Source of the DNA: Mycobacterium avium subsp. avium
GTDB lineage: Bacteria; Actinomycetota; Actinomycetes; Mycobacteriales; Mycobacteriaceae
DNA: 64,000 nucleotides
Assembly: GCF_009741445.1 (NCBI RefSeq)
Contig: NZ_CP046507.1
Span: forward strand, 1,178,001-1,242,000
Reading direction: 5' to 3'
The notes beneath the pieces were generated by a model. It had not been told where the DNA came from and did no database searches. It was given only the letters and a program-made list of their open reading frames with translations. Each line of letters begins with the position of its first letter. Positions within the stretch are counted from its first letter, which is position 1. Shown in pieces: positions 48,501-58,000 of the stretch. Made by a program: the position numbers and the translations under genes.

Positions 48501-49770
48501 TCAGCGGTACCGGGTCGCCGACGTGTTGCCGCTGACCCCGCTGCAACAGGGGCTGCTGTTCCACGCCGGCACCGCGCAGGGCAGCCAGGAATCCGAAGAC
48601 CTCTACGCCGTCCAGCTGGACATCTCCGTGACCGGCGCCGTCGACCCCGACCGGCTGCGCGAGGCGGTGCGGACCGTCATCACCCGCCACCCCAACGTGG
48701 TGGCCCACTTCAGCGAGGACTTCGGCGAGCCGGTGCAGATCCTGTCCGCCGAGCCCGAGCTGGCCTGGCAGTACGTCGAGCTGGACGCCGGCGCCGACCT
48801 CGACGAGCAGGTGGAGCGGCTGTCGTCGGCCGAACGCGTCGCCGTCGCCGACCTGGCCCAGCCGCCGCTGCGCGGCGCGCTGATCCGCACCGCGGAGGAC
48901 GCCTACCGGTTCGTGCTCACCAACCACCACATCGTGCTGGACGGCTGGTCCAAGCCGCTGCTGCTGCAAGAGATCTTCGCCGCCTATTTCGGGGTGCGGC
49001 TGCCCGCGCCGGTGCCTTACCGCAACTTCATCACCTGGCTGTCGGCGCAGGACCGGGCCGCGGCGCAGGCGGCCTGGCGCGAGGTGCTGGCCGGTTTCGA
49101 CACCCCCACCCTGGTGGGCCCGTCGGGCCGGATGGCCCTCGGGCCGCGCGGCGTGGCCGAGTTCCACGTTCCCGCCGACACCAGCAGGCTGCTCGGCGAG
49201 CTGGCCCGCTCCTGCCGCACCACCGTGAGCACGGTGCTGCAGGCGGCCTGGGCGCAGCTGCTGATGTGGCTGACCGGGCAGCACGACGTGGTGTTCGGCA
49301 CCGCGGTGTCGGGCCGTCCGACCGAATTGGCCGGATCCGAGTCGATGGTGGGCCTGCTGATCAACACCGTGCCGGTGCGCGCCACGATCGGCGCCGAAAC
49401 CACCATCGCCGACCTGCTTGACCAGCTACAACGGGCTTACACCCACACGCTGGAGCATCAGCACCTGGCGCTGAACGATATCCATCGTGTAACGGGGCAC
49501 GACCAGATTTTCGACACAATGTTCGTGTACGAGAACTATCCCATCGATACTGCCGCGCTATCGGCTGTGGACGAGTTAACTATTACTGGATTTACGAACC
49601 GGGAATACAACCACTATCCACTTTCGGTGCAAGCCGTGCCGGGCCATGAGATCGGTCTTCGCGTCGAGTTCGATACCGACGTGTTCGGCGAGGCAAGGAT
49701 CGAAAAGGTGATCGAACGATTCCGGCGCGTGCTGGAAGCCATGACCGTGGACTTGGAGGAACAGTCATGA
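39523..49770 (+). CDS. mps1: GPL non-ribosomal peptide synthetase Mps1 (C-A-T-E-C-A-T-E-C)
   Basis: A 3415-residue synthetase for the first residues of the GPL peptide. Domains by approximate residue: starter condensation (HHIAIDG near 137); A1 ([11 protein letters not shown] near 601, NGK near 923); T1 (LGGDSI near 975); epimerase E1 ([10 protein letters not shown] near 1151); C2 (HHIVIDGW near 1631); A2 (2087-2423); T2 (2476); E2 (2651); C3 (HHIVLDGW near 3134). The A1 pocket reads D-F-W-T-V-A-A-V-C-K, close to the GrsA Phe code; A2 reads D-F-W-S-V-G-M-V-H-K, close to the Thr code. With the two epimerases this predicts acyl-D-Phe-D-alloThr. T domains before E carry the GGDSI variant expected there. 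ATG 39523 is chosen over GTG 39499 because GGGGGAG precedes it and the NRPS at 58001 starts at the equivalent residue. Its stop overlaps mps2 by four bases. Confidence 0.95.
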   Translation: MARDDRAFPLTRGQLDIWLSQEAGFAGTQWQLGLLVKIDGKVHRDALEQAITQAVAEAEPGRVSFFEVDGQVVQKPIDYPHVELAFHDLTDHADPVAEAREMSSAIQRTPMPLNGQMFKFVLFQTGHDEFYLFGCCHHIAIDGLGMALVCRRVATIYSAMVAGKPIPDAYFGTVQDLIDLESGYEASPDYAEDKAYWSEHLPPESGPVDRLPDAEGERDHYSPSASVQLDPSVANRIKELSKKLAIRRFSVTTAACALLVRGWSGSGSEVALDFPVSRRVRPESKTLPAMLAGVVPLVLSTAPESTVADFCKHVDKRIRELLAHQRFPVHTLEGDGLRQAPNRVGINFIPSRLTLDLAGSPATASYTNHGPVGHFGLFFLGAGDQLFLSTAGPGQPFASFGVADLAGRLQQILAAMTEDPDRPLSSIELLTGDEPALIDRWSNRPALTEPAPAPVSIPQAFAEHVQRTPDAVAVTFGATSLTYAQLDEASNRLGHLLADHGVGPGDCVAVMFPRCADAIVSMLAVLKTGAAYVPIDPAHASSRMDFVLADAAPSAVITTSDLRSRLDDHDLLVVDVHDPAVEAQPGTALPWPAPENTAYIIYTSGTTGTPKGVAIPHLNVTWLIESLDAGLPPGNVWTQCHSSAFDFSVWEIFGALLRGRRLLVVPESVASSPEDFHALLVAEQVSVLTQTPSAVAMLSPEGLESTALVVAGEACPTDVVDRWAAPGRVMLDAYGPTETTVCASISTPLTAGDPVVPIGSPIAGAAMFVLDKWLQPVPAGVVGELYLAGRGVGHGYVRRPGLTASRFVPNPFGAPGSRMYRTGDLVCWGPDGQLQYLGRADEQVKIRGFRIELGEIQSVLAGLDGVEQAAVVAREDRPGDKRLVGYITGTADPAELRAQLADRLPPYMVPTAVMVLDALPLTGNGKLDKRALPSPEYAAGEYRAPGDAIEEILADIYAQVLGVERVGVDDSFFDLGGDSILSMQVVARARAAGVICRPRDVFVEQTVARLARVSQVAVDGELGAADEGIGPVRPTPIMRWLQDIDGPIDEFNQTMVLAAPAGVGVDDVAVVLQALLDRHPMLRLRVQDDGAGGWSLEAPEVGSVRAADCLRAVDSLSDAALVEARSRLNVSDGVLLSAVWASETSQLALVVHHLAVDGVSWRTLIEDINIAWAQHQGGQEIALPVPGTSFARWSSILAEYAKSPAVVAAAAAWQQVVATPAVLPAVGPDDTYASAGQLSASLDVQTTRLLLGEVPAAFHAGVQDILLIAFGLACTEFVGGGAPIGIDVEGHGRHEEIASGVDLSRTVGWFTTKYPVALRMGRRLDWARVVAGEAALGAVIKDAKEQLRALPDGLSYGLLRYLNPEIEVQGPDPVIGFNYLGRLGAGADLSEEMWRVSADSLSSAAVATAVPMPLAHTVELNAGTMDTDAGPQLHANWTWARSVLTDEQLNRLSRLWFEALTGICAHVQAGGGGLTPSDIAPARLDQQQIDELCQQHQIADVLPLSPVQQGLLFHTGFAQELEDLYAVQLGITVSGTLDPHRLRDAVQNAVNRHPNLVARFFDEFGEPVQIIPAEPEMAWRYLELDGGDIDGQLEQLSADERAAVCDLAGQPAFRAALIRIADDRHRLLLTIHHIVIDGWSLPVLLQEVFAGYYGQRLPAPPSYRSYLMWLSAQDRAAAQDAWREALAGFETPTLVAPPGKIGRRAVATYTVSADTTKALGELARSSRTTVSTVLQGAWAQLLTWLTGQHDVAFGTAVSGRPTELPGADAMVGLLINTVPVRADIAAATTVVDLLEQLQRAHADTLEHEHLALNEIHRVTGHDQLFDTLFLYENYPIDASALLDVHELAVTEFSSREFNHYPLSVVATPGHELSLRVEYDTEVFDEAGIETLIERLRQVLAAMTTDPGQRLSAIDLLDAAEHERLDAWGNRAVLTRRPAAQASIPALFAAQVARAADAVAITCGERSFTYREVEESANRLAHLLSGQGAGPGQRVAVVIPRSAEAVVAIFAVLKTGAAYVPIDPGVPAARLQFVLADSAPVAAVTTAEVRDRLDGFTGQIIDFDDPAVAEQPATGLPVPAADNIAYIIYTSGTTGTPKGVAIPHRNVTLLLETLDAQLGLGQVWTQCHSLAFDFSVWEVFGSLLYGGRLVVVPDAVVRSAEDLHALLVREQVSVLSQTPSAFYALQSADALAPELGQQLKLQTVVFGGEALEPHRLATWLHHHPGLPRMINMYGITETTVHASFREIVDADVDSSDSPIGVPLANLAFFVLDGWLRPVPVGVVGELYVAGGGLATGYVGRPGLSATRFVACPFGGPGARMYRTGDLVRWGADGQLQYMGRADAQVKIRGYRIELGEIQAALAGLDGVEHAAVIAREDRPGDKRLVGYITGTADPAEVRAQLGERLPGYMVPSAVVVLDALPLTVNGKLDTRALPAPEYSDVDRYRAPVTAIEEILADIYAQVLGVERVGVDDSFFDLGGDSILSMQVVARARAAGVICRPRDVFTEQTVARLARVATVATGDDDVVDEGTGRVVATPIMRWLQNMDGPVEQFNQTMVLAAPAGVTPDDVAAVLQALLDRHAMLRLRVEDDGAGGWSLEVPEAGSVQAADCLETVDALSPAALVDARSRLNLADGILVRAVWASETSQLALIIHHLAVDGVSWRTLIEDLNIAWAQHHSGQPVALPTGGMSFARWSALLEDHARRPEVVERAEDWRQVAAVPAVLPGAQPGDTYATAGQLSASLDVETTRLLLGEVPAAFHAGLQDILLIAFGLAWTQFIGTGAPIGIDVEGHGRSEELGPQVDLSRTVGWFTAKYPVALRLGGLSWGQVVGGDEALGAVVKEAKEQLRALPDGLTYGLLRYLNPQAGLDVSDPAIAFNYLGRLGGGAAELSPELWRLSPDSFALAGAAGAVELPLPHTVELNAGTMDTEDGPHLQANWTWARSALDDKQIGRLSELWFDALAGICTHVRAGGGGLTPSDVAPARLTQRDLDELAQRYRVADVLPLTPLQQGLLFHAGTAQGSQESEDLYAVQLDISVTGAVDPDRLREAVRTVITRHPNVVAHFSEDFGEPVQILSAEPELAWQYVELDAGADLDEQVERLSSAERVAVADLAQPPLRGALIRTAEDAYRFVLTNHHIVLDGWSKPLLLQEIFAAYFGVRLPAPVPYRNFITWLSAQDRAAAQAAWREVLAGFDTPTLVGPSGRMALGPRGVAEFHVPADTSRLLGELARSCRTTVSTVLQAAWAQLLMWLTGQHDVVFGTAVSGRPTELAGSESMVGLLINTVPVRATIGAETTIADLLDQLQRAYTHTLEHQHLALNDIHRVTGHDQIFDTMFVYENYPIDTAALSAVDELTITGFTNREYNHYPLSVQAVPGHEIGLRVEFDTDVFGEARIEKVIERFRRVLEAMTVDLEEQS
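42394..42491 (+). repeat. 98-base exact repeat, copy in mps1 T1
   Basis: Encodes [20 protein letters not shown] and the following phosphopantetheine site of carrier domain T1. It is identical, base for base, to 46897-46994 in T2. Confidence 0.85.
42937..42969 (+). repeat. 33-base repeat shared by three epimerase domains, copy 1 (E1)
   Basis: Encodes [11 protein letters not shown] just ahead of the catalytic HHxxxDG of E1. It recurs exactly at 47437-47469 and with one change at 51951-51983. It uses A/T-richer codons (TAT-type junction, CAA, TTG) than its surroundings. Confidence 0.8.
46897..46994 (+). repeat. 98-base exact repeat, copy in mps1 T2
   Basis: Second copy of the T1 segment at 42394-42491; one extra mismatch lies just upstream (TAT against TAC). 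Confidence 0.85.
47437..47469 (+). repeat. 33-base repeat shared by three epimerase domains, copy 2 (E2)
   Basis: Exact copy of 42937-42969 within E2 of mps1. Confidence 0.8.
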
Positions 49771-52700
49771 CCGTCGGTGCGGGACGGCGATTGTTGTCGA
49801 TCGATCTGCTGGATGGCGGCGAGCACGACCGGCTGGACGAGTGGGGTAACCGGGCGATCCTGACCAAGCCGGTCAAGGCTCCGGCATCGATCCCGGGGAT
49901 GTTCGCGGCCCAGGTGGCGCGCTCCGCGGAGGCCGTGGCGCTGTCCTTCGAGGGTCGCTCGATGACGTACCGCGAGCTCGACGAGGCGTCGAACCGGCTG
50001 GCGCACCTGCTGGCCGAGCAGGGCGCGGCCCCCGGCGAGTGCGTGGCTTTGCTGTTCTCCCGGTCCGACGAGGCGATCGTGTCGATCCTGGCGGTGCTCA
50101 AGACCGGCGCGGCCTACCTGCCGATCGACCCGGCGCTGCCCGCGGCGCGGATGGAATTCATGCTCGGCGACGCCACCCCGATCGCCGCCGTCACCACCGC
50201 CGGCCTGCGCGACCGGCTGGAGGGCTTCGACCTGCCGGTGATCGACGTCGACGAGGCCGCCGCGGAGATCGAGCGCACCCAGCCCAGCAGCGCGCTGCCC
50301 GGGCCGTCGCCCGACGACATCGCCTACATGATCTACACCTCGGGCACCACCGGCACCCCCAAGGGCGTGGCGGTCACCCACCGCAACGTGACCGAGTTCC
50401 TGAAGACCCTGCACCCCAAGCTGCCGTCGGGCCCGGGACAGGTGTGGTCGCAGTGGCACTCGCTGGTCTTCGACGTCTCGGTGTGGGAGACCTGGGGTGC
50501 GCTGCTGCACGGCGGGCGCCTGGTGGTGGTGCCCGAATCGGTGGCGGGTTCGCCCGATGACCTGCACGACCTGCTGGTGGCCGAGGGTGTCACCGTGCTC
50601 AGCCAGACCCCGTCGGCGGTGGGCATGCTCTCGCCGGAGGGCCTGGACTCGACGGCGCTGGTCGTCGCCGGTGAGGCCTGCCCGGCCGAGGTGGTCGACC
50701 GGTGGGCGCCGGGCCGGGTGATGATCAACGCCTACGGCCCGACCGAGGCCACCGTGTACGCCGCGATGAGCGCCCCGCTGACCGCGGAGTCCGGCGCCCC
50801 GCCGATCGGCTCGCCGGTTCCCGGCGCGGCGCTGTTCGTGCTGGACAAGTGGTTGCGGCCCGCGCCCGAGGGCGTGGTCGGCGAGCTGTACATCGCCGGC
50901 CGCGGCGTCGCGACCGGGTACGCCCGCCGGGCGGGCCTGACGGCCTCGCGGTTCGTGGCCTGCCCGTTCGGCGGGCCGGGCGCGCGGATGTACCGCACCG
51001 GCGACCTGGTCCGGTGGGGCGCCGACGGGCAACTGCAATACCTCGGCCGCGCCGACGAGCAGGTCAAGATCCGCGGCTACCGCATCGAACTCGGCGAGAT
51101 CCAGTCCGCCCTGGCCGCGCTCGACGGCGTGGACCAGGCCGCCGTCATCGCCCGCGAGGACCGCCCCGGCGACAAGCGCCTGGTCGGCTACATCACCGGC
51201 ACCGCCGACCCGGCCGAGCTGCGCACCCAGCTGGGCAAGCGGCTGCCCGCCTACATGGTCCCGGCCGCGGTGGTGGTGCTCGAGTCGCTGCCGTTGACCG
51301 TCAACGGCAAGCTGGACAAGCGCGCCCTGCCCGCGCCGGAATACCACAAGCGCGCCGGCCAGTACCGCGCCCCGTCCAACCACACCGAGGAGATCCTTGC
51401 CGACATCTACGCCCAGGTCCTCGGCGTGGAGCGGGTCGGTGTCGACGACTCCTTCTTCGACCTGGGCGGCGACAGCATCCTGTCCATGCAGGTGGTCGCC
51501 CGCGCCCGGGCGGCGGGGGTGATCTGCCGGCCGCGCGACGTGTTCGTCGAGCAGACGGTGGCCCGGCTGGCCCGGGTGGCCAGCGACGGCGCCGACGAGG
51601 AGCAGGTGGTCGACGAGGGCATCGGGCCGGTGCAGGCCACCCCGATCATGCGCTGGCTGCAAACCGTGCAGGGCCCGATCGACGACTTCAACCAGACCAT
51701 GGTGCTGGCCGCGCCGTCGGGCGTCACCGCCGACGACGTCGCGGTGGTGCTGCAGGCGCTGCTGGACCGCCACCCGATGCTGCGGCTGCGGGTCGAGGAC
51801 GACGGCGCCGGCGGCTGGAACCTGCAGGCGCCCGAGCCGGGCTCGGTGCGCGCCGCCGACTGCCTGCAGTCGGTCGACACCCTGTCCGACGCGGTGCTCG
51901 TCGCGGCACGGTCCCGGCTGAACCCGGGCGCCGGCGTCATGGTGAGCGCGGTATGGGCAAGTGAGACAAGCCAATTGGCGTTGATCATCCACCACGTGGC
52001 CGTCGACGGGGTGTCCTGGCGGACCCTGATCGAGGACCTCAACATCGCCTGGGCGCAACACCACAGCGGCCAGCCGGTGGCACTGCCGGCCGGCGGCACC
52101 TCGTTCGCCCGGTGGTCGTCGCTGCTGGCCGAACACGCGCTGACCCCGGCGGTGGTCGAGCAGGCCGACGCCTGGCGCGAGGTGGTGGCCACCCCGGCCG
52201 TGCTGCCGGCGGTACAGCCCGAGGTGGACACCTACCAGAGCGCCGAGCAGCTGTCGGTCTCGCTGGACGTCGACACCACCCGGCTGCTGCTGGGCGAGGT
52301 GCCCGCCGCGTTCCACGCCGGCGTGCAGGACATCCTGCTGATCGCCTTCGCGATGGCCTGGACGCAGGTCGTCGGCGCCGGCACCCCGATCGGCATCGAC
52401 GTCGAGGGCCACGGGCGCCACGAGGAGCTGGGCCCGCACGTGGACCTGTCGCGCACCGTGGGTTGGTTCACCACCAAATACCCGGTGGCGCTGGCGATCG
52501 ACGGCCTGGACTGGGCCAGCGTGGTGGCCGGCGACGACGCGCTGGGCGCGGCGGTCAAGGCCGCCAAGGAGCAGCTGCGCGCCCTGCCCGACGGCCTGAC
52601 CTACGGGCTGCTGCGCTACCTCAACCCGGACGTCGACCTCGGCGGGTCCGACCCGGTCATCGGGTTCAACTACCTGGGCCGGCTGGGCGCGGCCGCGGAC

Positions 52701-55700
52701 CTGCCCGGCGAGCTGTGGCGGCTGAGCCCGGACAGCCTGTCGCTGAGCGGCGCGGCCGCCGCGGTGGCGATGCCGCTGATGCACACCGTGGACCTCAACG
52801 CCGGCACCATGGACACCGAGGACGGCCCGCACCTGCACGCCAACTGGACGTGGGCGCCCTCGGCGGTGGACCGCGACCAGATCAGCCGGTTGAGCCAGCT
52901 GTGGTTCGAGGCGCTGGCCGGGATCTGCGCGCACGTGCGGGCCGGCGGCGGCGGGCTGACCCCGTCCGACATCCTGCCCGCGCGGCTGAACCAGCGCCAG
53001 ATCGACGAGCTGAGCAAGCAGCACCAGATCGCCGACATCCTGCCGCTGACCCCGCTGCAGCAGGGTCTGCTCTTCCACGCCAGCTTCGCCCAGGACCCGG
53101 GCGACGACGTCTACGCGGTGCAGCTGGGCATCACGGTGACCGGCGCCCTGGATTCGCACCGCCTGCACGACGCCGTGCACACCGTCGTCAACCGCCACCC
53201 CAACCTGGCCGCCCGGTTCTGCCCGCAGTACGGCGAACCCGTGCAGGTCGTCCCGGCCGACCCGGTGATGGCCTGGCGGTACATCCAGCTGGGCCCCGAA
53301 GACGTCGACCCGGAACAAAAGGTGGAGGAGCTGTGCGCCGCCGAACGCGCCGCCGTCAGCGACCTGGCCAACCGGCCGGCGTTCCGGGCCGCGCTGATCC
53401 GCACCGCGGACAACCGGCACCGGTTCGTGCTGACCAACCACCACATCGTGATGGACGGCTGGTCGCTGCCCATCCTGCTGCGCGAGATCCTGGCCATCTA
53501 CTACGGCGACCAGCTGCCCGCGCCCGCCACCTACCGCAGCTACCTGACCTGGCTGGCCGGCCAGGACCGCAGCGCGGCGCAGGCGGCCTGGCGTCAGGTG
53601 CTGGACGGATTCGACACGCCCACCCTGGTGGGCCCGGCCGGCCGGATGCGGCTCGGCCGGCGCGCCGTGGAGTCCTACCGGCTGTCCGCCGAGACCACCC
53701 GCGCGCTGGGCGAGCTGGCCCGCGCCTGCCACACCACCGTCAACACGGTGCTGCAGGCCGGCTGGGCGCAGCTGCTGATGCGACTGACCGGTCAGCATGA
53801 CGTGGCGTTCGGCACCGCGGTGTCGGGCCGGCCGGCCGACCTGGCCGGCGCCGAGTCCATGGTGGGCCTGCTGATCAACACCGTGCCGGTGCGGGCCAAC
53901 ACCCACGCCGAAACCACCGTCGCCGACCTGCTGGACCAGCTGCAGCAGCACCACAACGACACCCTGGAACACGAGCACCTGGCGCTCAGCGAGATCCACC
54001 GGGTGACCGGGCACGACGCGCTGTTCGACACCCTGTTTCTGTACGAGAACTATCCGATCGACACCAGCGTGCCGCTGGGATTCCACGAGTTGGCCATCAC
54101 CGATGTCACCAACCGCGAGTACAACCACTACCCGCTGTCGGTGATGGCGCTGCCGGGTCGCGAGCTCGGCCTGCGCGTCGAATTCGACACCGACGTGTTC
54201 GACGCGGCCGGCATCGAGAAGCTGACCGAGCGGTTCCAGCGGGTGCTGTCGGAGATGACGGCCGACCCGACTCGACGGCTGACATCGCTGGAGGTGATGG
54301 ACGAGGCCGAGCACGAGCTGCTCGACGCGTGGGGCAACCGGCCGGTGCTGAGCCAGCCGGCCACCGGCACCTCGATCCCGGCGCTGTTCGCCGCGCAGGT
54401 GGCCCGCACCCCGGACGCGGCGGCGCTGACCTTCCAGGGTCGCTCGATGAGCTATCGGGAACTCGACGAGGCGTCAAACCGGTTGGCGCACTTGCTGATC
54501 GAGGAGGGCGCCGGCCCGGGCGAGTGCGTGGCGCTGCTGTTCTCCCGCTCGGCCGAGGCGATCGTGTCCATCCTGGCGGTGCTCAAGACCGGGGCGGCGT
54601 ACCTGCCGATCGACCCGGCGCTGCCCGCCGCGCGGATCGAGTTCCTGCTCGGCGACGCCGAGCCGGTCGCCGTGGTCACCACGGCCGCGCTGCGGTCGCG
54701 GCTGGACGGCTGCAAGCCGTCGGTCGTCGACGTCGACGACCCCGCGCTGGCCGGCCAGCCCAGCGCCGCGCTGCCCGTCCCGTCGTCGGACAACATCGCC
54801 TACCTGATCTACACCTCGGGCACCACCGGCGTGCCCAAGGGGGTGGCGGTCAGTCACGACAACGTCGCCCAGCTGGTGGAGTCGCTGCACGCCGACCTGC
54901 CCGAGGGCGGGGTGTGGGCGCAGTGGCACTCGCTGGTGTTCGACGTGTCGGTGCACGAGATCTGGGGTGCGCTGCTGCACGGCGGGCGCCTGGTGGTGGT
55001 GCCCGAGTCGGTCGCCGCCTCCCCGGACGAGTTGCACGACCTGCTGGTCGCCGAGGGCGTCACCGTGCTCAGCCAGACCCCGTCGGCGGTGGGCATGCTC
55101 TCGCCGGAGGGCCTGGACTCGACGGCGCTGGTGGTGGCCGGTGAGGCCTGCCCGGTCGAGATCGTGGATCGGTGGGCGCCGGGCCGGGTGATGATCAACG
55201 CCTACGGCCCGACCGAGGCGACGGTGTACGCCGCGATGAGCACGCCGCTGCAGCCCGGCACCGGGTCGGCGCCGATCGGGTCGCCGGTGCCGCGCGCCGC
55301 GCTGTTCGTGCTGGACCGGTGGCTGCGCCCGGCACCCCCGGGTGTGGTCGGCGAGCTGTACATCGCCGGTCACGGCGTGGCCACCGGGTACGCGCGCCGA
55401 TCGGGCCTGACGGCGTCGCGGTTCGTGGCCTGCCCCTTCGGCGGCCCCGGCGCGCGGATGTACCGCACCGGAGACCTGGTCCGGTGGAACCAGGACGGTC
55501 AGCTCGAATACCTGGGCCGCGCCGACGAGCAGGTCAAGCTGCGCGGCTACCGCATCGAGCTCGGCGAGGTGCAGGCGGCGCTGGCCGGCCTGGACGGCGT
55601 GGAGCAGGCGGCGGTGATCGCCCGCGAGGACCGGCCCGGCGACAAGCGCCTCGTCGGCTACATCACCGGCACCGCCGACCCGGTCGGCATCCGCATCCAG

Positions 55701-57425
55701 TTGGCCGAGCGGCTGCCCGCCTACATGGTGCCGGCGGCGGTGGTGGTGCTGGACGCGCTGCCGCTGACGGTCAACGGCAAGCTGGACAAGCGCGCCCTGC
55801 CCGCCCCCGAGTACCGGAAGCGGGGCGGCGAATACATCGCCCCGACGAATCCGACCGAGGAGACGGTGGCCGGCATCTTCGCCCGGGTGCTCGGGATGGA
55901 GCGGGTCTCGATCGACGACTCCTTCTTCGAGCTGGGCGGCGACTCGCTGTCCGCGATGCGGGTGATCGCCGAGATCAACACCGCCGTCGACGGCGCGCTG
56001 TCGGTGCGCACCCTGTTCGACTCGCAGTCGGTGCGGGCGCTGAGCCAGCGGATCACCAGTGGCGCCGACGCCGAGAACGCCGCGGGCCCCGGCTTCGCGG
56101 CGGTGCACGGCGCCGACGCCAAGGAGGTGTACGCCCGGGACCTGACCCTGGACAAGTTCCTCGACGCGACGACGCTGTCGACCGCGCCGACGCTGCCCGG
56201 TCCCAGCCCCGAGGTGCGCACCGTCCTGCTGACCGGGGCGACCGGCTTTTTGGGCCGCTACCTGGTGCTGGAATGGCTCGAGCAGCTGGAGCAGGTCGAC
56301 GGCAAGCTGATCTGCCTGGTGCGCGCCCGCTCCGACGAGGAGGCCTGGGGCCGGCTGGAGAAGACCTTCAACACCGGCGACCCGGAACTGTTGCGGCACT
56401 TCCAGGAACTGGCCGAGGAACACCTGCAGGTGGTGGCCGGCGACAAGGGCCAGGCCAACCTCGGCCTGGACGAGCAGACCTGGCAGCAGCTGGCCGACAC
56501 CGTCGACCTGATCGTCGACTCCGCGGCCGTGGTCAACGGCGTGCTGCCCTACAGTGAGCTGTTCACCCCCAACGTGGGCGGAACGGCCGAGCTGATCCGG
56601 CTGGCGCTGACCACGAGGAAGAAGCCGTTCGCGTACGTGTCGACGTCGGACGTGGGACGCCAGATCGAGCCGTCGGCGTTCACCGAGGACGCCGACATCC
56701 GGGTCATCAGCGCCACCCGCGTCATCGACGGCAGCTACGCCAACGGGTACGGCAACAGCAAGTGGGCCGGCGAGGTGTTGCTGCGCGAGGCCCACGACCT
56801 GTGCGGGCTGCCGGTCTCGGTGTTCCGCTCCGACATGATCCTGGCCGACACCAGCTACGCCGGCCAGCTCAACGTGACGGACATCTTCACCCGGATGATC
56901 CTGAGCATCGTGGCCACCGGCACCGCGCCCAAGTCGTTCTACCGGCTCGACGCCGACGGCAACCGGCAGCGCTCGCACTTCGACGCCCTGCCCGTCGAGT
57001 TCGTCGCCGAGGCGATCGCCAAGCTCGGCGCCCAGGTGATGGACGGGTTCGAGACCTACCACGTGATGAACCCGCACGACGACGGGATCGGGCTCGACGA
57101 GTACGTCGACTGGCTGATCGAGGCGGGTTACCCGATCGAGCGGGTCGACGACTTCGGTGAGTGGCTGCAACGCTTCGAAACCGGTCTGCGCGGGCTGCCG
57201 GAACGGCAGCGGCAGAACTCGGTGCTGCAGATGTTGCTGTTGCTGCTGCGCGACCCGAAGAACCTGCAGCCCGCCGAGCCGGCCCGCGGCGCCTTCGCGC
57301 CGACCGACCGGTTCCGGGCCGCGGTGCAGGAAGCCAAAGTCGGCTCCGACAATGACATCCCGCACATCAGCGCGCCGGTGATCGTCAAGTACGTCACCGA
57401 CCTGCAACTGCTCGGTTTGCTCTAA
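49767..57425 (+). CDS. mps2: GPL non-ribosomal peptide synthetase Mps2 (A-T-E-C-A-T-Reductase)
   Basis: A 2552-residue synthetase that completes the GPL peptide. It begins directly with an A domain, its condensation partner being the last domain of Mps1. Approximate order: A3 ([11 protein letters not shown] near 190, NGK near 511), T3 (LGGDSI near 566), epimerase E3 ([10 protein letters not shown] near 740), C4 (HHIVMDGW near 1224), A4 ([11 protein letters not shown] near 1682, NGK near 2001), T4 (LGGDSL near 2055), thioester reductase ([14 protein letters not shown] near 2156, YGNSKWAGE near 2326). Pocket codes are D-V-W-S-V-A-A-V-Y-K for A3 and D-V-H-S-V-A-A-V-Y-K for A4, both fitting a small residue; with E3 and the reductase this gives D-Ala followed by L-alaninol, as known for GPLs. 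The ATGA junction at 49767-49770 couples it to mps1. Confidence 0.95.
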   Translation: MTVGAGRRLLSIDLLDGGEHDRLDEWGNRAILTKPVKAPASIPGMFAAQVARSAEAVALSFEGRSMTYRELDEASNRLAHLLAEQGAAPGECVALLFSRSDEAIVSILAVLKTGAAYLPIDPALPAARMEFMLGDATPIAAVTTAGLRDRLEGFDLPVIDVDEAAAEIERTQPSSALPGPSPDDIAYMIYTSGTTGTPKGVAVTHRNVTEFLKTLHPKLPSGPGQVWSQWHSLVFDVSVWETWGALLHGGRLVVVPESVAGSPDDLHDLLVAEGVTVLSQTPSAVGMLSPEGLDSTALVVAGEACPAEVVDRWAPGRVMINAYGPTEATVYAAMSAPLTAESGAPPIGSPVPGAALFVLDKWLRPAPEGVVGELYIAGRGVATGYARRAGLTASRFVACPFGGPGARMYRTGDLVRWGADGQLQYLGRADEQVKIRGYRIELGEIQSALAALDGVDQAAVIAREDRPGDKRLVGYITGTADPAELRTQLGKRLPAYMVPAAVVVLESLPLTVNGKLDKRALPAPEYHKRAGQYRAPSNHTEEILADIYAQVLGVERVGVDDSFFDLGGDSILSMQVVARARAAGVICRPRDVFVEQTVARLARVASDGADEEQVVDEGIGPVQATPIMRWLQTVQGPIDDFNQTMVLAAPSGVTADDVAVVLQALLDRHPMLRLRVEDDGAGGWNLQAPEPGSVRAADCLQSVDTLSDAVLVAARSRLNPGAGVMVSAVWASETSQLALIIHHVAVDGVSWRTLIEDLNIAWAQHHSGQPVALPAGGTSFARWSSLLAEHALTPAVVEQADAWREVVATPAVLPAVQPEVDTYQSAEQLSVSLDVDTTRLLLGEVPAAFHAGVQDILLIAFAMAWTQVVGAGTPIGIDVEGHGRHEELGPHVDLSRTVGWFTTKYPVALAIDGLDWASVVAGDDALGAAVKAAKEQLRALPDGLTYGLLRYLNPDVDLGGSDPVIGFNYLGRLGAAADLPGELWRLSPDSLSLSGAAAAVAMPLMHTVDLNAGTMDTEDGPHLHANWTWAPSAVDRDQISRLSQLWFEALAGICAHVRAGGGGLTPSDILPARLNQRQIDELSKQHQIADILPLTPLQQGLLFHASFAQDPGDDVYAVQLGITVTGALDSHRLHDAVHTVVNRHPNLAARFCPQYGEPVQVVPADPVMAWRYIQLGPEDVDPEQKVEELCAAERAAVSDLANRPAFRAALIRTADNRHRFVLTNHHIVMDGWSLPILLREILAIYYGDQLPAPATYRSYLTWLAGQDRSAAQAAWRQVLDGFDTPTLVGPAGRMRLGRRAVESYRLSAETTRALGELARACHTTVNTVLQAGWAQLLMRLTGQHDVAFGTAVSGRPADLAGAESMVGLLINTVPVRANTHAETTVADLLDQLQQHHNDTLEHEHLALSEIHRVTGHDALFDTLFLYENYPIDTSVPLGFHELAITDVTNREYNHYPLSVMALPGRELGLRVEFDTDVFDAAGIEKLTERFQRVLSEMTADPTRRLTSLEVMDEAEHELLDAWGNRPVLSQPATGTSIPALFAAQVARTPDAAALTFQGRSMSYRELDEASNRLAHLLIEEGAGPGECVALLFSRSAEAIVSILAVLKTGAAYLPIDPALPAARIEFLLGDAEPVAVVTTAALRSRLDGCKPSVVDVDDPALAGQPSAALPVPSSDNIAYLIYTSGTTGVPKGVAVSHDNVAQLVESLHADLPEGGVWAQWHSLVFDVSVHEIWGALLHGGRLVVVPESVAASPDELHDLLVAEGVTVLSQTPSAVGMLSPEGLDSTALVVAGEACPVEIVDRWAPGRVMINAYGPTEATVYAAMSTPLQPGTGSAPIGSPVPRAALFVLDRWLRPAPPGVVGELYIAGHGVATGYARRSGLTASRFVACPFGGPGARMYRTGDLVRWNQDGQLEYLGRADEQVKLRGYRIELGEVQAALAGLDGVEQAAVIAREDRPGDKRLVGYITGTADPVGIRIQLAERLPAYMVPAAVVVLDALPLTVNGKLDKRALPAPEYRKRGGEYIAPTNPTEETVAGIFARVLGMERVSIDDSFFELGGDSLSAMRVIAEINTAVDGALSVRTLFDSQSVRALSQRITSGADAENAAGPGFAAVHGADAKEVYARDLTLDKFLDATTLSTAPTLPGPSPEVRTVLLTGATGFLGRYLVLEWLEQLEQVDGKLICLVRARSDEEAWGRLEKTFNTGDPELLRHFQELAEEHLQVVAGDKGQANLGLDEQTWQQLADTVDLIVDSAAVVNGVLPYSELFTPNVGGTAELIRLALTTRKKPFAYVSTSDVGRQIEPSAFTEDADIRVISATRVIDGSYANGYGNSKWAGEVLLREAHDLCGLPVSVFRSDMILADTSYAGQLNVTDIFTRMILSIVATGTAPKSFYRLDADGNRQRSHFDALPVEFVAEAIAKLGAQVMDGFETYHVMNPHDDGIGLDEYVDWLIEAGYPIERVDDFGEWLQRFETGLRGLPERQRQNSVLQMLLLLLRDPKNLQPAEPARGAFAPTDRFRAAVQEAKVGSDNDIPHISAPVIVKYVTDLQLLGLL
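50589..50662 (+). repeat. 74-base exact repeat between A3 and A4 of mps2, copy 1
   Basis: Encodes [20 protein letters not shown] and the next few residues of A3, including the specificity position equivalent to GrsA 278. Identical to 55059-55132 in A4. Confidence 0.8.
51951..51983 (+). repeat. 33-base repeat shared by three epimerase domains, copy 3 (E3)
   Basis: Copy in E3 of mps2 with a single base difference (AGT for AGC) from the two mps1 copies. Confidence 0.8.
55059..55132 (+). repeat. 74-base exact repeat between A3 and A4 of mps2, copy 2
   Basis: Second copy of 50589-50662, in A4. Both A domains are expected to load Ala, so conversion here would keep specificity equal. Confidence 0.8.
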
Positions 57426-57436
57426 CCCTCCGAGAA

Positions 57437-57480
57437 CTCCGGCGACGGCCTGGTCCCCGCGGACTGCGCCGTCGCCGGAG
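57437..57480 (+). terminator. Strong hairpin just after mps2
   Basis: CTCCGGCGACGGC (57437-57449) pairs perfectly with GCCGTCGCCGGAG (57468-57480) over an 18-base loop, twelve bases past the mps2 stop. There is no U-tract, normal for mycobacteria. It suggests that transcription of mps2 ends here and that the NRPS at 58001 is a separate unit. Confidence 0.65.
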
Positions 57481-58000
57481 CATGCGCGTGTCCCGTCGCC
57501 TTGCACGGAGACCCCCCTGCCTATCACGGGGCAATAACGCCCGATGCCCGGTCCGCGGCCGCATACCCCCATCACCAATCCATACTGTATGGCATTGGAA
57601 CGCGTTTCGGCAGTACCTGAAGTACGTATACGACCTAAATACTGGTGGCGAATCTACTGAGTTGGCCAATTCACAGGACATTAAGTTTGAATAACTCTGG
57701 ACCAGCGGGGTTGTCGTCTACTAGCCTTCCCAACTGTTGCACTCGTGTTGACTACGAGGCCTTGGGAGTCGGTGAGCGCCAAGCATTCGGTGGCGACAGC
57801 CGCCGGCTTCGCCGCCTCGGTCCACCACGAGGGCAGCCACGGTTGCGGTCCGTCTTTGCCGGCGCTCCAGCCGGTCGCCGGGTGGAGCACGGCAGAGCGG
57901 ATCGCGCCGCGCGCCGGGGCCGCACCGGGTAGAGAACACTTGCTCGAGCGGCTTCATCAACCGGGGGGTTGAAAGGCAGACCCTGTGGTTGGGGAGATGG
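57481..58000. other. Intergenic region upstream of the third NRPS
   Basis: These 520 bases contain no recognisable gene. A stretch near 57580-57700 is clearly A/T-richer than anything around it and could hold the promoter of the downstream NRPS. A GGGGAG ribosome-binding element sits at 57991-57996. Small open frames here (for example 57482-57694, 70 codons) lack coding character. The gap genes usually found near mps2 in M. smegmatis are not in this place. Confidence 0.4.

Noticed and set aside
49614..54314. A 1566-codon open frame on the minus strand opposite mps1/mps2
   Set aside because: It is the mirror of a GC-rich coding frame; the translation is rich in Arg, His, Gln and Gly with no domain, and the + strand has complete NRPS motifs.
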